Of a stretch of 64,000 nt of DNA, positions 13,701 to 28,700 are shown piece after piece; positions within the stretch are counted from its first letter, which is position 1, and each line of letters starts with the position of its first letter. The translations under genes were made by a program, and so were the position numbers. Under the pieces are notes generated by a model, which searched no databases, had not been told where the DNA came from, and saw only the letters and a program-made list of their open reading frames with translations. Origin of the DNA: Liolophura sinensis (taxonomy: Eukaryota > Mollusca > Polyplacophora > Chitonida > Chitonidae); NCBI RefSeq assembly GCF_032854445.1, contig NC_088307.1, positions 19,296,017-19,360,016 of the forward strand, given 5' to 3'.

Positions 13701-16700
13701 TTTCCGTTACACTGTTCTAGAAACTTAAAATTTGTTGTTTCGTGTTTTTTTTTAAAGAACTGAGGAAAATGTTGTCATGTACATGTGTTAAATGAGGCTT
13801 CAATTAAGACACCGGTAAGACTTAAATCCATGATTGTGCATTCAGGTATTGTAGCAGGTTTGGCATATTTGACATTTTTACATGAAGTCACATCACATAA
13901 ATCAGCCTGCTCTATTACAACCAAAGTTGGTAATAAATAACATCACATAAATCAGCCTGCTCTATTACAACTAAAATTGGTAATAAATAATATCACATAA
14001 ATAAGCCTGCTCTATTACAACCAAAGTTGGTAATAAATAACATCACATAAATCAGTCTGCTCTATTACAACTAAAATTGGTAATAAATAACATCACATAA
14101 ATAGGGTTGCTCTATTACAACCAAAGTTGGTAATAAATAACATCACATAAATCAGCCTGCTCTATTACAACTAAAATTGGTAATAAATAACATCACATAA
14201 ATAAGATTGCTCTATTACAACCAAAGTTGGTAATAAATAACATTACATAAATCAGCCTGCTCTATTACATCCAAGTTGGTAATGAATAACATGATAATTT
14301 GTTTTCCAATCATAAATCGTTTATCTTAAAAGACGGGTGCGTCAGTATTTTGTGTCTGACACACGGGGCTTGCCCACCCATCGCTGCCCACCATGGGCAG
14401 AACCCTGCCAGGTCCAGGTCCAACTGTTACATGTAGGGCTGCATTTTAATAGTGCCTACTTAATTAAAAATATTTTAACACTAAACTTTAAGGATTTTGC
14501 AATCATAGTGTTATAGAGTTCATCATATGGCTCTTACAAAAAATGGTTAAGCTTGCTTAAATGAGAGCCAGATTTCACAAAATGTCTTAACTGTTTTGCT
14601 TTAATATGAAGTAATGTAAATAGTATTTGACTTCAGATGTTTTGAGAAACGCTGTATGTTAGGTTAATGACTGAATCAAAACAGCCTTTATTGAACATTC
14701 AACTTCATTAGGATACAGGATTGTTCTGATTAGCTGGTGTGAGAGATAAGCAAGTCCAGCAAGTGCCTAGTCTGAGCTGAATTTTAGATACTTATATAGC
14801 AGACTTATTCAAGCGTGACCAAGACTGTAGAGTTTAACCCTGGAAAGCCTATCTCCTCTTTCAGCCAACCATTGTCGATTCTGTGTCCTTTGAAAAGTTT
14901 TAAATTAATGCATGTATTTTGTCTTTGGTCTGCTCAATTGGAAACAAGAAAAGTGTATGTGTAGTATAAAATTGTATTTATCTGTTGATTATACATGCTT
15001 TGTTGTAGATGTACCATATTATTGGTACTGTAATTCTTCAACCTTTTCGCATGTTTGCAAGATGTTTATTCAAGCATATTCTGAAGGCATTATTCTGTGT
15101 AGACTGATAAAATTATACTCTTTGTGAAGCCCAGAAACAGGATAATCCAACCAATGTTGTTTTGTGTTTAAAATCAAATTAAAACTGTGCATAAATTGCA
15201 GTTGCTCTTTTATATGCGAAAAGGTTACGGAAGTAGGGTATATGTACATGGTTCCCAGAGGTTGATAGAACAGGGTTTATCCACGCACCAACCGCCACAC
15301 TCAAGGAAAAGTTGAGTTTTTCTTTGAATTGAAATTGATAATTTTTTTTGGGACTTTTGGGACCATTTAAGGTATCAAAACTGAATTTATTTGTACTTTG
15401 ACCTCCATCATGGATTAACATCATTACCACACCCTGTTTGAGCTCAGGCTGGCCTCGTCTTGGTTGGAAGTTTTCTGGACAGGTCTTGGACATATTTCAC
15501 TGGACCTACATGTAGTTCGTGCCTGGAAGCCCGAAATGGCAGTAACAACAAAGGGGCGCTTCCAGTATTAGGTCGAAAGGCTAATTTTTAAAAATTAATC
15601 TACTTTTGCATGAAAAGGGCATTTTTTTTTTGTCAGTATTTGGAAGAAATTAACCAGAATACATGTGTGCCAGGTTATTGAGAACTGTAGGTTGGCCAAA
15701 CCAGTATTTTAATTCTCTCCATATTATGTTATGTATATTAAGATCTGTAATTTGGCCAGACCAGTATGTATTTCTGATCATTTCATGTTATTATAAAGAT
15801 CTGTAGTTTGGCCTGTACAGGACTGTAGATTGACCAGATCAGTGTTTACAGTTCTTTCTTTACCAGGTCAGATTGACCTGTACGTTGACCAATTTAGCCA
15901 ATGATTATAAATCCCATGTATCCCATGATTCCTTGTGTCTGGTTAGTGATTCTTGGTAACTGGACACAGCTGGGGGTCAGTGCGGGTCTGAGCAGTGTGG
16001 TGACAGGATTGTACTTACCTGTGACAAGATCAGTAGACATACTTACACTTCACTGAACATGCAACTGTTAGCTCTAGTAGAATCATCGGTACACAGCTGC
16101 TGACAGATTGCACATCTCATGTACGGTGTGCTGAGTGAATCCTTGCAAAACGCTTTAGTGAGTGTCGAAATGTTAGCACAAGCGCCTTCTCTACCTACAC
16201 ATGTACATATCTTTTACCAGAATGCAGGTTTAACGTATGGTCTACAAGAGCATGTCTTTCAAAACATCACCGAACAACGAATATGTGGCTAAGTAAACAA
16301 ATGCCCACATGCGTTTTATAAGTTAATTCACAAATACAATACTTCACTGCTCCGACTTACGGCAATTAGGTCCAGCTTTACAGGTTTGCCTTGTTGGGGT
16401 AAGGGAATCCATTTTCATGCAATTTGCTTGAATCGGAACTCACTTTACCAATGTAGGCCTTGATAACCTAACAATAGCATTCATTAAATGGAAATTGTAC
16501 AGGCGTAGGTGCCAAACTATAATCTATTGAGCATTCATATATCAGACCCCTAGCCAGGATTTGAAAGGGGCGTGGTGGAATAGCTGTCTGAAAGGGCATG
16601 CACCGCGAGGGTAGCGAACATCGCTGTAAGGCCGTGGTCCGTCCAGGGGGCCGCCTAGCTATAGATCCCAGATGCTCTGAGAAGCAATCTAAGCCATTTA

Positions 16701-19700
16701 TAGCCATTAGATTTGACCAGAATTTCACTATATTTCATGTGAAGAAAAACAGTTTTTCACATTTTGTCTGTGTTGAATCCAGGAATTCTTGTCAAATCAA
16801 ATGACATTTGAAAACTGAAAATTTCAAGATAAATTTAGAGTAATTATGCCGATTTAATGTGTAAATATAATATTTCTATTCACCTTTTAACAGAAAACCA
16901 TTTTCAGAGTAAAAAACATTCAGAAATTTGGAATTTCAACTTGTTTGTAAATTTTAAGTCATTTGTCTTTTTGGAAGAACCCTTTTGAAAGATGCAACAA
17001 GGCTCTGCATTCAACCCTAATTTTTGCCTAAGGAGTATTACTGCAGTGAATATCAAAAAGCAATCAATCATGTCAATGAAATGTCGTTGCACAATGTACC
17101 CTGAAAAATCACTTCCACGTAAAATACTGTCAAGAAAAATATAAACTGAAGAAAAAGTTTATTCACTTCAACTTAAGTCGAATACGATTGAATCATGTAG
17201 TGTTATGCAGAATTGACATAAAAGATGCCCAAAGTCATGGGAAATCCAAGTAAGTCATGGTAAATAATCCACAATTAAGTCATTAGTGTTATATGAGACA
17301 GCTGTCCATGTTTTGTTCCCATTTGGAGCATATGTTTTATGTTTTTGACACAGGGCACAGTATAACATTGGAATGTCAGCTTTGTCCTGGTCACTCCTTG
17401 CATAATTAATTAAAAGCCCGTCAAAATTAAGACTTAGAACAGCTTCTTTTCCTATAGAATGTTTTGATTTTCTTGGTTTTGACGTTTCACAAGGCACATT
17501 AGCAGTAACAGTTGTAGTATCCAAGGCATTTGTGATCTCGTGTCGTTGTTGTTGTTTCAACGTCAGCTCTCACTGGCCTCTCTGGCTCGGGTACACTGTT
17601 TTCATTGGTGACAGTGCCTGGTTTGGTTGACGGTGTGCCCCCGCTTTTCCCAAAGAAAAAATTGAATGACAATTGAATGACAGCCCTTGGCTGTTTTGGT
17701 TAATTCCCGAGAATGTTTCTTTGCTTGCCTTTCACTTCTTGGCATCTTTACTGCACCACGAGGAAGAGTGAATTCTCAGTGAATCGGGATTCTACAAAAC
17801 ACAGCAAAGGCAGAACAGAGTTTTGACAACACCCGAGTTGTGGAAATCACCAACAAATAAAGAAACGGCAGCGTGGCACATACATAGCTTTTAAAAAGGT
17901 GGCGTGGCAGCGATTTTAGGGGCTGGGCACTGCGCCATACAAAATAACGCTTGCGAGGGGTCTGGAAAAAAGGAGCATGGCACTAAGGAGAATTAATTGG
18001 GGGCAGTGTGGCGCTGGAAATAGGGGCGTGACACAAATAATGCTAGCTAGGGGCCTGGATACAAAGGGATGAGTTGTATTGATATCATGGCTAATCCCAG
18101 CCTTTCACACAACTCTAGGTATAGTCTTTGAAATTTCAACATAGTTTAGGAGACCCGTCAATCACAGCAGAGATGTTGTTTGACCAACTGATGTTTTGGC
18201 AGTTGTTTTTAATTCTGCTTGCTGTAAATGGGTTACATGTGCTGCTTAAGCCTCTGAAATATATGACTACATTTAATAAAATGGTGTAGCAGCAAAGTCC
18301 GAAGCAGTTTCACAAAAATTACTGTACATGCATTTCACTTGGCACTTGGCTGTATGTAAATTGATGGACATCAAGTAGCCTGTTTAGCGTGGACATTTTT
18401 GGAATATGCAGTTTTGTTCACTGTATTCACTTTCATTCATGAGTAAAAGCAAAGGTGTGACTGTTTGGGAAATCTTTATGCCTCACTGTCGTTCTGAAGT
18501 TGACCCCCATATGGTGTGGATTAGGAACCTAAGCCTTCATAAAGTTTAGTAAGGGAGGGGGAAGGCTTGCTAATATCTCATACATGTATGTCATACTACC
18601 CTCAACTCAGAATGTGTGGGAGTAACGGATTGGGGGAATTTTAGATCATTTTCCGCAAATTATTCAAAAAAAGAATTTGATGACCGACGGATCCAAACTT
18701 GAGAATATGTGACTGGCTTGTTACACGCATCCAACAACATTTTAATGAGACTAGATGGACTAGTGAGTGTATATTCACCTTTCTCTGAGTCCATTTTGGG
18801 GAGTCTACCCCATGTGGCAAGGGCCAGCAGCCAGACCGTCACTGGGGATTACTGCACAGCTGGGGGCTGATCACTCTCCCCTGTCGTCTTCTTTGGCCGC
18901 TCTGATCAGCTAAACTTTATGGCCAGAAATTGTCTGCTAAACTCTACATGTATGTGATTTACGGTACATGTACTTGGTTCATTGTCATGCCAGTTCATTG
19001 TTTGGCAAACTCAGTACATATGCTTGGTTAATTGTTAGGTCACTTTGTTGTAGGTTGGCCAAATCAGTACATGTACTTGGTTCATGGGCTGGCCAGTTCA
19101 TTGTAGATTAGCCAAATCAGTACATGTACTTGGTTCATTGTCAGACCAGTTCATTGTAGGTTGGCAAACTCAGTACATGTACTTGGTTCATTGTTAGGCC
19201 AGTTCATTGTAGGTTAGCAAACTCAGTACATGTACTTGGTTCATTGTTAAGCCAGTTCATTGTAAGTTGACCAAGTCAGTAAATGTACTTGTTTCATTGT
19301 CAGGCCAGTTCATTATAAGTTGGCGAGATCAGTACATGTATTTGCTTCTTTTTCAGGCTTGGCTTTTATGAGAAGTATAATTATTTGGTTTTCTCTCTCA
19401 GCTTAATCTTCGTGAAAAAAAATGTAAGGTGTCCAAATTAGTGTTGGGTTGTTTGAAAAGAGAAATGCAGGATAATTCAGATAAAAAGGAATAGTGTGTG
19501 TCAGAAAGACAACACTACTAACATACACTGGATGCTCGTGACTGACAGGGTTCTCCCAGGGCGCACACCAGCGCGACGTCCAACTCATGTTGGCTTCCTC
19601 CCCGGCTGTCAGGTCTGGCACCAACCTGCCGATGGTCGTGGGTTTCCCCCCAGGCTCTACCCTGTCTCCTTCCCACCATAATGCTGGCCATCGTCGTATA

Positions 19701-22700
19701 AGTGAAATATTCTTGAGTATGGCGTAAAACAACATGGTGAAATAAGTTAATAGATAAACAGGGTCCTCCACCCCTCTTTCCTATGAAAATAAAGAAGCTA
19801 CTTTTCATATAAGTTAATTCATTGTTCCTCTTGTTTATTACTTGTTATGTTTTGTTTTTTTTCTCCATCACAGGCTCGTTTGGGACAAGCTGGTTCCTTA
19901 AACTCAGAAGGTGAGCATTACAAGTATTATATTTGTATATATGTAGGTACACATGCACTGTATGACCTGCATCTTACTGGAATCACAAGTGCCAGCTGTC
20001 AACAAGGAAGCTGATGCCCAGCCCGTGCTGTATATTCATGTCAGTACAGGTAGTTGGCTTTTATTAGCTGAACAATGATAGCAACTTGTACATCACACAT
20101 AGGAACGAAGGTTTGGCGGTAACTTGCAAGAAGTCAGTGGTTTATCGTGGGTTTTGAGATGTTTGGTTTCTGAATTTGACAAAGCCCAGTCTTAGATTGG
20201 CAATTTTGGATGTTCCTCTGCCTCCACTATTCTCTACTGTCAGCTAACGTTTTTTTTTTTTTTGGTGATCTTGCCTGACCATTCATGAAAATTGCTGATG
20301 TTTTTAGTTTGCTAAGGAACAACCAAAGTGAAAGTTAGGTTGCCACCTATTACTTAGGTTCCCCCGTTTCCAGACTGCCAAAGTTTATGGCTCTTCCATA
20401 GGTTTTAAGTTTGCAGAAATTACAACATCTACATGTATATGTAATCAAAATTTAATTTTACGTAGCATCATTTAGTCTTCGTACTTGGATCAGCAAGATT
20501 TCCTTCAAAGTGTGAAGGTTTGGGTTGATGAGCTAACTTTCCTGTCTCGTATACTTCAGGTGTGTTGATAACATCACCAGGTCTGGGGTTAGGACGCCGG
20601 GTCAGTCTCAGGAAGAGGAAACCTACAGGTGGGTTGAGGTTTTATTCCATTATTTCACATGACTGATTTAACTCGATCCCACTTCTTGTGGGGCCTGCGC
20701 AGTAAGCAGTTGCATAAGTTCGCGTGGCCATTCGTGCAGTCTTGAATGTTCATTGAAGACCACTTGTCTTCCTCCAATATACCGGCCCCGCTAGCACAAT
20801 TTGTAGAGCGTCCGATTCGGGAGCGGTAGATCAAGGGCCAATCCTGGTTCGAGTCACACCCAAGGCTTTAAAAGAGGAAGTGCAGCTTCAACGCTTGGCG
20901 TTAAGCATGAAGGGGAAAGTGCAACTAATGGTTGACCCGTATCAGTATAATGGTTCGGGCGGGTCAGCTTACTTGCCTTTGGCAAGCCATTTTAGTGAAG
21001 CAGGACTAGATAAAAGAGAGGTGGAAATCTATCCTGTGACAAGGAGGCACATTAGATGCATTCTAAGGATTGTCATATTACTGAAAAATTGTCAAGTACG
21101 ACGTTAAACCCCAAGCACTCACTCACTCACTCACTCTTCCTCCAAAAAGATGTACAACCATTCGATTCAAATTGGTGTCAGACAATAATGAAATATGTAA
21201 ATGAATAACTTGAGAAATAACTGGGATGACTTGCTGGATTATTTTGGTAAAGTGTTTTGCTTGTCACAGCAGATCACTGAGGTACAGGGTCAAATCCAGC
21301 TTCTGCTGGGGTGGCTGTATCTTAAAAGTCAGAAGGTTTTTAATCTCAGGTACAAAAAGAGGTACAGTATCTGCTGAGTTACAGTGGTTTAGACCAGGTA
21401 TTTTCGGTTTCCTATATGTATAAACTTTTCACTGTGAAAAAAATGACCAATGAAATAAATAGATATATCCAGCCGTGAAATTGAAATAAAAAATTCAAGT
21501 AAGAAATAAAAAAACTGAAAAAAGGCTTGGTTTATTTTTTTTTTCAGAAGAGGAAGATGGCTGTTTCTCACCAGTGCGTGACAGTACCATCATGGCAACT
21601 CCAGGATCAGGCAGTAAGTGACAACAACAAGATGGTGTTGACTAAACTGTACTAGCGAGCTCTGTCCACCTGTTGCATGTCATCGATTCTCGCACATGGT
21701 CTTCTGTTTACAAAATTGTAGGCTTCGTATTCTCTGTAACGCCCAGAAGTCTGTGAAATTTTATTTTTTGATGGCGATAAAAGACTATGCAATATTACAG
21801 GATCTGGAAAAATAGGGTATAGCATGCTAACTCTGACAAGTTTCCCTCGTGCTGAGGATTTCAGTGGTGGATGTTCTCACCATATTGCCCATTAAGGTAA
21901 AAGAAATATAATTTAAAATGCTGTTACATCCTAAAACAAGATTGTCCTCTTGCACTCGAGAAGCTTGTTAGTAAAGTAAAATATGATGTAAGGCTCATCA
22001 TATAGACAACTGAAAACTGCGTGCAAAAATACTTTTATGAATTTTTTCCAATTTTTTTGTTTTTGAGTATTCAAAGGGATTCAAATATATGAATACTGTA
22101 GTGGGCTATAATGAGAAATGTTGACAGTATCTAGGAGCTATGATGTCACAACACCTTGTGTTCCTGGTTTATTTAGTGATGTCTACCTCGATTTTTAGAG
22201 GTTTTTTCCTTTAAAGTCAACGATCTATATTAAAGGGCAGGATGTCAAAACTTTGACTGCCTGATAGACAGACACAAAAATGGAAAGACACAAAAATAGA
22301 CAGACACAAGGACTTGTAAATGTAGAGCTGGTTTAGAGCTTTAAGCTTAAAAATTTTCATACATGAAACAAGCATGGATCAGAGTGTGTGGTGATTCAAT
22401 CGTTTTTAAGAAAACCTTAAAATCATATTGAGTGACCTGAATTTTTGTCAAGGTCATCACTCTAAAGGGCTTGAAATAACAGTTTGACCACTGATAAGGA
22501 TGACCATGTGTGTCATCCTGAACACAAACAGGGTTGAATTCAAAGTTCTGAGAACAGCCATTGCTTAAGAGGATTTTTGCCCATAGACTAAAAGTTTCCT
22601 GGAAGGTCTAATTTATTTGTTTGAATAGTTAAGAGTAACTAGAGGAAGGGTAATACTGTGTGTTTATTTTTGTCTTTTGCAGGCAAGAAAAGGAAAATGT

Positions 22701-25700
22701 GCACTCCAGAGAGAGTAGTGTCGGGTGGTGAGAAGTGGCAAAAGGGAGATGACTACGAGATTCCCGAGGCTGACCAAGGCACAGGAGACAGCCCAGACTT
22801 ACCTCCCCCTAACATCTCCACCATCACCACGGTAACAAGACAAGATGGGGACGGTTCCGGGCCTTCTGTAAATGTAGAGATTAGTTTAGACCCACCGGTA
22901 ATCACGATGTCTGGCGTCACTGCAATGAACGCTTCGTATTTAACTCATAGCCAACCAGAGAAGAAGCATTTCCCGAAAGGGGAGCAAACCTATGCACCCA
23001 GTCCTTCATCAAAGAATTCTACATTACGCTCTGTGTTATTGGACCAGATGTCCTACCCACACCCTCTGCTGGGACGAAAACCTGCCATATCTCTGTTGTC
23101 CGGGAAAGCAAGCCACACCCCAAATGGTGCCATATATCCTGTGACACCAACTATATCAGACGAGGGTCCAGAAGAGGGGAATCAACCACGGCCAGCGTCT
23201 GCTCCGGTAAGATTGAAACTGAATATCCAGTATTGGTGTACTATTGAACAAGGATGAAAGAAGACTGGTTTGGGACTTTTTCTGAAATGGTGGTTTTCTC
23301 TGTTCGCTCGGCTTTCCTTGATATCAAACATGACTGCTGTTGTATAAAAACTGAAAAATTCTTCAGCAAGGCTTGAACAGTGATGAAATAAATGAACATT
23401 TTCTCTAGAAATTAAAGTAAATAGAAGCCGTCTTTTTTTTGGTGGTGAGTTCGTTGAGGTATGTTTGAATCTACACATAGTAGTCACTGCCTATGTTCTG
23501 ACTTGACCCTTAATATCTGAAGCAACAGCTTCAGTAAAAATGTTCAATGACCTCCGTTTGAATGGAAAGGAGGAGCCTCTATGACCGGGTGGTTAGCATG
23601 CCAGCGCGGCATAATGACCCAGCAGCCTGTCACCTCTCACTGTGAGTGCAAGTTCAGCTCATGCTGGCTTCCAGTCTGGTCGTATGTGAGAAGGTTTGGC
23701 AGCAACCTGCGGATGTTCATGGGTTTTACCAGGGCTTCTCTCACCATAATGCTGGCCGCCGCTGTATAAGTGAAAAATTCACGAATACGGCGTAAAACTC
23801 CTATCAAATAAGTAAAAGAATGTAGTGGACAAAGCATAGTGTCAATAGTGTCAATGTTCTATGTTGGTGCTGAGGAAATTTTCCACAGGTTTTTTGGTCA
23901 AAAGAAAGTACAAACCACTATTAATCTGTGCAAGAAGTTTTGTTTTCAGTTTAAACAGGCAAAGCAACCTGAGCTTTGCCCAGTTTCCTCCCACCATAAT
24001 ACTGGCTACCTTCGCATGAGGGAAGTATTCATGAATCAAATAAATGAATAAATAAATAAAGTTACTGACAAAAACATCATAAAGCCTTGTTTTTAACATG
24101 CTGCAGAATGGGAGAAATACATTTATGTTTCATTTTAGCTCATAAAGAACAGCACGTGGGAAGGTCTGGCAGCAACCTGCAGATGGTTGTGGGTTCCCTC
24201 ATGGCCTGCTCTGTTTCCTCCCATCATATAGCATCATAGAAATGAAATATTCTTGCTTATGGCGTAAAACACCTTTCAAATAAATAAAGTGCAGGATTGT
24301 TTTCATAGGTTAAGTTAACCTTTAGTGTCTAGACCAAGAGAATGGTGCAATATCAGCATTTAGAGCAATCCTGTTCTAAAATCAGTGACAATCGGAAATT
24401 AGGCAGTAGATAACTGTGATATATGCTGTAGTTACATGTCATGACATTTACACAAGTATCAGACTTCAGTACAGTCAGTACAGCTGCACGATATCTCTTC
24501 CTGCCGGCATCCTGAAGTGGGACTTGTAGTTCTCTTGTGTACAGAGGTAGAAAAAGGCTAAACCAGGAACTAAATGTTAGTGATTGTTAGCTGTGGTATT
24601 GTGTGGTGTATAGGTCTGGTAAGCCTTTTGTGTTATGCAGCTACAAAAAGCCACATGTATTAAAAAGAGGACTGATACAATAGTAGATTCTGCCAGGTTA
24701 ACAAATGTCTATTCTGTACTGCTTTCTTAAAGTGCATGCTGTTCACTGAGCTGATTATTGTGAAAGGTTAAGCCTTTGTTTCAGTTACACTAACTGTACT
24801 TTAGGGCTGGAAAAGCTGAGGAGAGTTTTTTTTTTTTGTGGGTTAAACATCAAGTATTTTATGTGTAAAATAAGGTACTGTTGTTGGATTTGCCCCAGCA
24901 CTAATTCTGTTTTTGCTTTTCTCAGGGAGTAGGCAGTAGCAGTCCACCTCAGAGAGATATCATTCCGTTGTGTTGTTGTAAGATTAACGGAGCCTGTGTC
25001 AGCAAGCTCACCAAACCTGTCATTTACTGTCAGGCTCTGGATTCTGTGGATGGGAAGGTAAGCTCCGCCCCTAACATACATGCAAGCCCAGCCTTCTTAA
25101 GTACCCTTGTGATGGTTTGTATTACAGGGGTGGTGTTCGAAATAGCTACTTCAGCTGTTACTTGGTGATCATCAGATATTTGTGGCTGTTGGAAAACTTC
25201 AATCCAATGACATTTTTAAGTGCTGTTGTGCAGTGTGATAACTGATGACAGTGCCAAAAAGATAACAATGAAACAACAAGTGATTCAAGTCCTATCTGGG
25301 AAATATGTGTCTTCACATCTGCACTGCCAAGATGACGTGCATCTGGTAAGGGTGTCATGCGCAAAGGAAACAAAGGGAGATAATTCTTGAATAGACTCTT
25401 GAAGAGTTGCTTCCCTTGCTATCTGTAGTTTCAAGTCTGAAATGTAGACAAATTTTCTTTCACAGCTGTGTTAAAGGAAGAATTTATATCAGAATGTCAT
25501 TAGTTTTGTTCTTATTCCACAATTCCCAGGACAAGTTTGATCCTTGGGGTCTGGGACCAAAATAGCAAATTACAAGAAAGTATTTATGGGCTGAAAAAAA
25601 ATCTGCCATTTGTCTTTCAAAATCTCTATTGTTCGACTATTTTGTCAGATTATAAACCCAAAACAGAAGGTTGAACATCTTGGCCAAAAAAGAATCCCTT

Positions 25701-28700
25701 CAGAAAGTTGGGAATTTGTCCCCGTGTTACATACCTTGCTGAAAGTAACATTGTAACATATATGTGCCAAATATGATTGCTCAGTCAGCAAGTTATGGTT
25801 TTGTACCTGGCAGGTAATGGGTTGTTGTAACAAAGTTTCCAGCCCTCAACTGGTCAGACCAGCGGTCAAGATCCCCTTCATGGCCGTCTGTGAGGTCCAT
25901 AGGAAGAGGCTGAAGCTGCATCAGTGTTGTCCAGGCTGTGGTCACTTCTGTACGCAGGTAAGTGGCAAGATTTACTGGCACTTTGCTGAAATAATGGTGG
26001 GTAATCTGAAATATTCTGAAAATCAAATACATCGTAATTCTCTAAAAAATCTTTTCTGGAACAAGTGAGATAGAGTGTTCAAGGATATTTCAGAAGAGAA
26101 GCTGGGAAATAAAAATCAGAAGTGTTTAGAAACTGATTAAGATTATCACATTGACCAACTTTGTATGTCCATATTAAATCTATCTTGAATGCCCATTCTG
26201 CGGATAAATATTGCATGCTTATTGAATTCTGTGATTCTTGTTGGTCATTTATTCCTGTGCAAAATATTGCCTCAAACATTCAGGTTTTGAGAATCCTATT
26301 TGGTCCATTTATCCAGATCTGGAAACAGCTTTGACTCATGCTTAATCACTGATACAGTGTATGCTAATTTATCCTGGGATATAACTTTCTTGAAGTCCAT
26401 AATGCTGCCACATTATAAGTGGACTATTCTTGACTACGGCGTCAATATGAATAAACATTTATTTATTTAATTGGTGTTTTTACGCCGTACTCAAGAATAT
26501 TTCACTTATACGACGGTGGCCAGCATTATGGTGGGAGAAAACCGGGCGTAGCCCAGACGAAACCCACAATCATCCGCAGGTTGCTGTCAGACCTTCCCAC
26601 GTACGGCCGGAGAGGAAGCCAGCATGAGCTGGACTTGAACTCCCAATGACTGCATTGGTGAGAGACTCCTGGGTCATTACGCTGCGCTAGCGGCTAACCA
26701 GCTGAGCCATGGAGGCCCCGAATAAATAGTTGAATGATCTTTTCTGAATTTGCTTGTACTCTCTATTCCAGGGTCCATTTTACCAGTGCAGGAAAGAAGG
26801 CGGCTCCTCAATTCATCATTTTCACAAAAGCTGTCAGGTCTTCAAGAACGGCAAATATTTCTGTCCCCATTGTGGGGAGGAATCGTTACAATTTGAGGTC
26901 AACCTGCGGCTGAACGAGCCTCGGCACATGACCAAGTTTGGAAAATCAGAACACGACGTAAAGCAGACAATGTAAGATGTGTTGAAGGGGTCAGCAGAGT
27001 ATGTAACTGGTGTTTTTCAGTCCACTTTTTGGGACGAATTATTGGGGCAAATACGCCATGTACGTCATGAGCACCATGTGTTTGGGAAAGCAAGATAAAC
27101 ATTGTGAAATGAATAGCCACAACCTCAACAGTGAAAAGCAGTAGAATTGATCCTGGTTTGTGGATATACCTGCTGTGAACTTGAATGAATGAATGAGTAT
27201 GGTTTAACATAACATTGACATGTTTCAACCATAAAGTTTAAACTTTTAAAGAGGTATGTTTGATTTTTCAGGCCTTTATCAGTATACGTGATTGCTGTAG
27301 GAATGAAACAAGTAGCATTAGGGCATAAAACATCAATTAACCCAAACAAAATGCTGAATGCCCTTTTGACTGTTTACCCCACAGATCACGGGCAAAGATG
27401 GGCATACATGCGAACACTTACAAAACACGAGAAAGTGACCTACCTGACAGTGTGTCTACGGCCTCATACACATTGGAGGGTAGTAACAAAACTTTCTCTA
27501 CAGGTAAGTCATCTTGATACATACACTGAGCCTTTCTCTACAGGTAAGTCATCTTGATGCATCCACTTAGCCTTTCTCTACAGGTAAGTCATCTTGTTAC
27601 ATACACCGAGCCTTTCTCTACAGGTAAGTTATCTTGATACATGCTCTCAGCCTTTCTCTACAGGTAAGTCATCTTGATACATACACTCAGCCTTTCTCTA
27701 CAGGGAAGTCATCTTGTTACATACTGTTAGCCTTTCTCTTCAGGTAAGTCGACTTGATACATACACTGAGCCTTTCTCTACAGGGAAGTCATTTTGATAC
27801 ATACACTGAGCCTTTCTCTACAGAGAAGTCATCTTGATACAAGACTATGTACATTTAGCGAAGTCAAAGCTAAATGTGCCATAGGGTTGTAACAAATCTT
27901 TCTGCACATGTGGCTTAGGCAAGTGATGTCTTGGGACAAGCAATAATTCCGGCTCTGGCGAGTTTGACAGCAGTTATAATCTTTAGCAAAAAAAGTAGAA
28001 ACTTTTCGATTAAAATCTACAACATATTTTAAGCATTATCGGTATCTCTTAGCCTGGGTCTTTGTTGTTTTGCATGGCATTTCATTGATGCAGTTACTGT
28101 AATGTCTGTTTGCAATGTATACAGTCTGCATCAAGGAGACAAATAGAATTATTGAAAACTGACAGCATTGTAATTATTGTTATCACCAATGCGTTTGCTG
28201 TGAGTATGAGTGCAGCTTATACTGGCTTCCTCTCCGACCATACATGTTAAGGACTGTTAACAACCTGTGTATGGTCGTGGGTTTCTCCCGGGCTTTGCTC
28301 AGTTTCCTCCCATCATTATGCTGGCCATGGTCATATAAGTGAAATATTCTTGAGTACAGGGTAAACACCAACAGGATAGATAAATTATTTTTGTGTGTGA
28401 TCTGTTTACAGCTGGTTTGCCATTTGGTCCAGATCGTTACTCCCTTGAACGGATATTATACCTCTTACCTCAGGAAAGGTGAGTTCAACTAACTGTTCAG
28501 TATTTGGGAATTTGGGGATTTAACCAACTGATTCTCACAAACAGCTCTGATCAAGATTGAGGGATTCAGGAATTTGACTCACTGAACTAAAATAGGTGTT
28601 CTGTATTAAGGGATTCAGGAATTGGACTACCTCATCTTCACAAAACAACTTTGTTTAACATTAAAACATTTGGGAATATAACCAGCTCATCCTAATACAT

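Noticed and set aside
27492-27842. CRISPR-like array of regular repeats
   Set aside because: Head-to-tail repeats with no unique spacers, in an animal intron.
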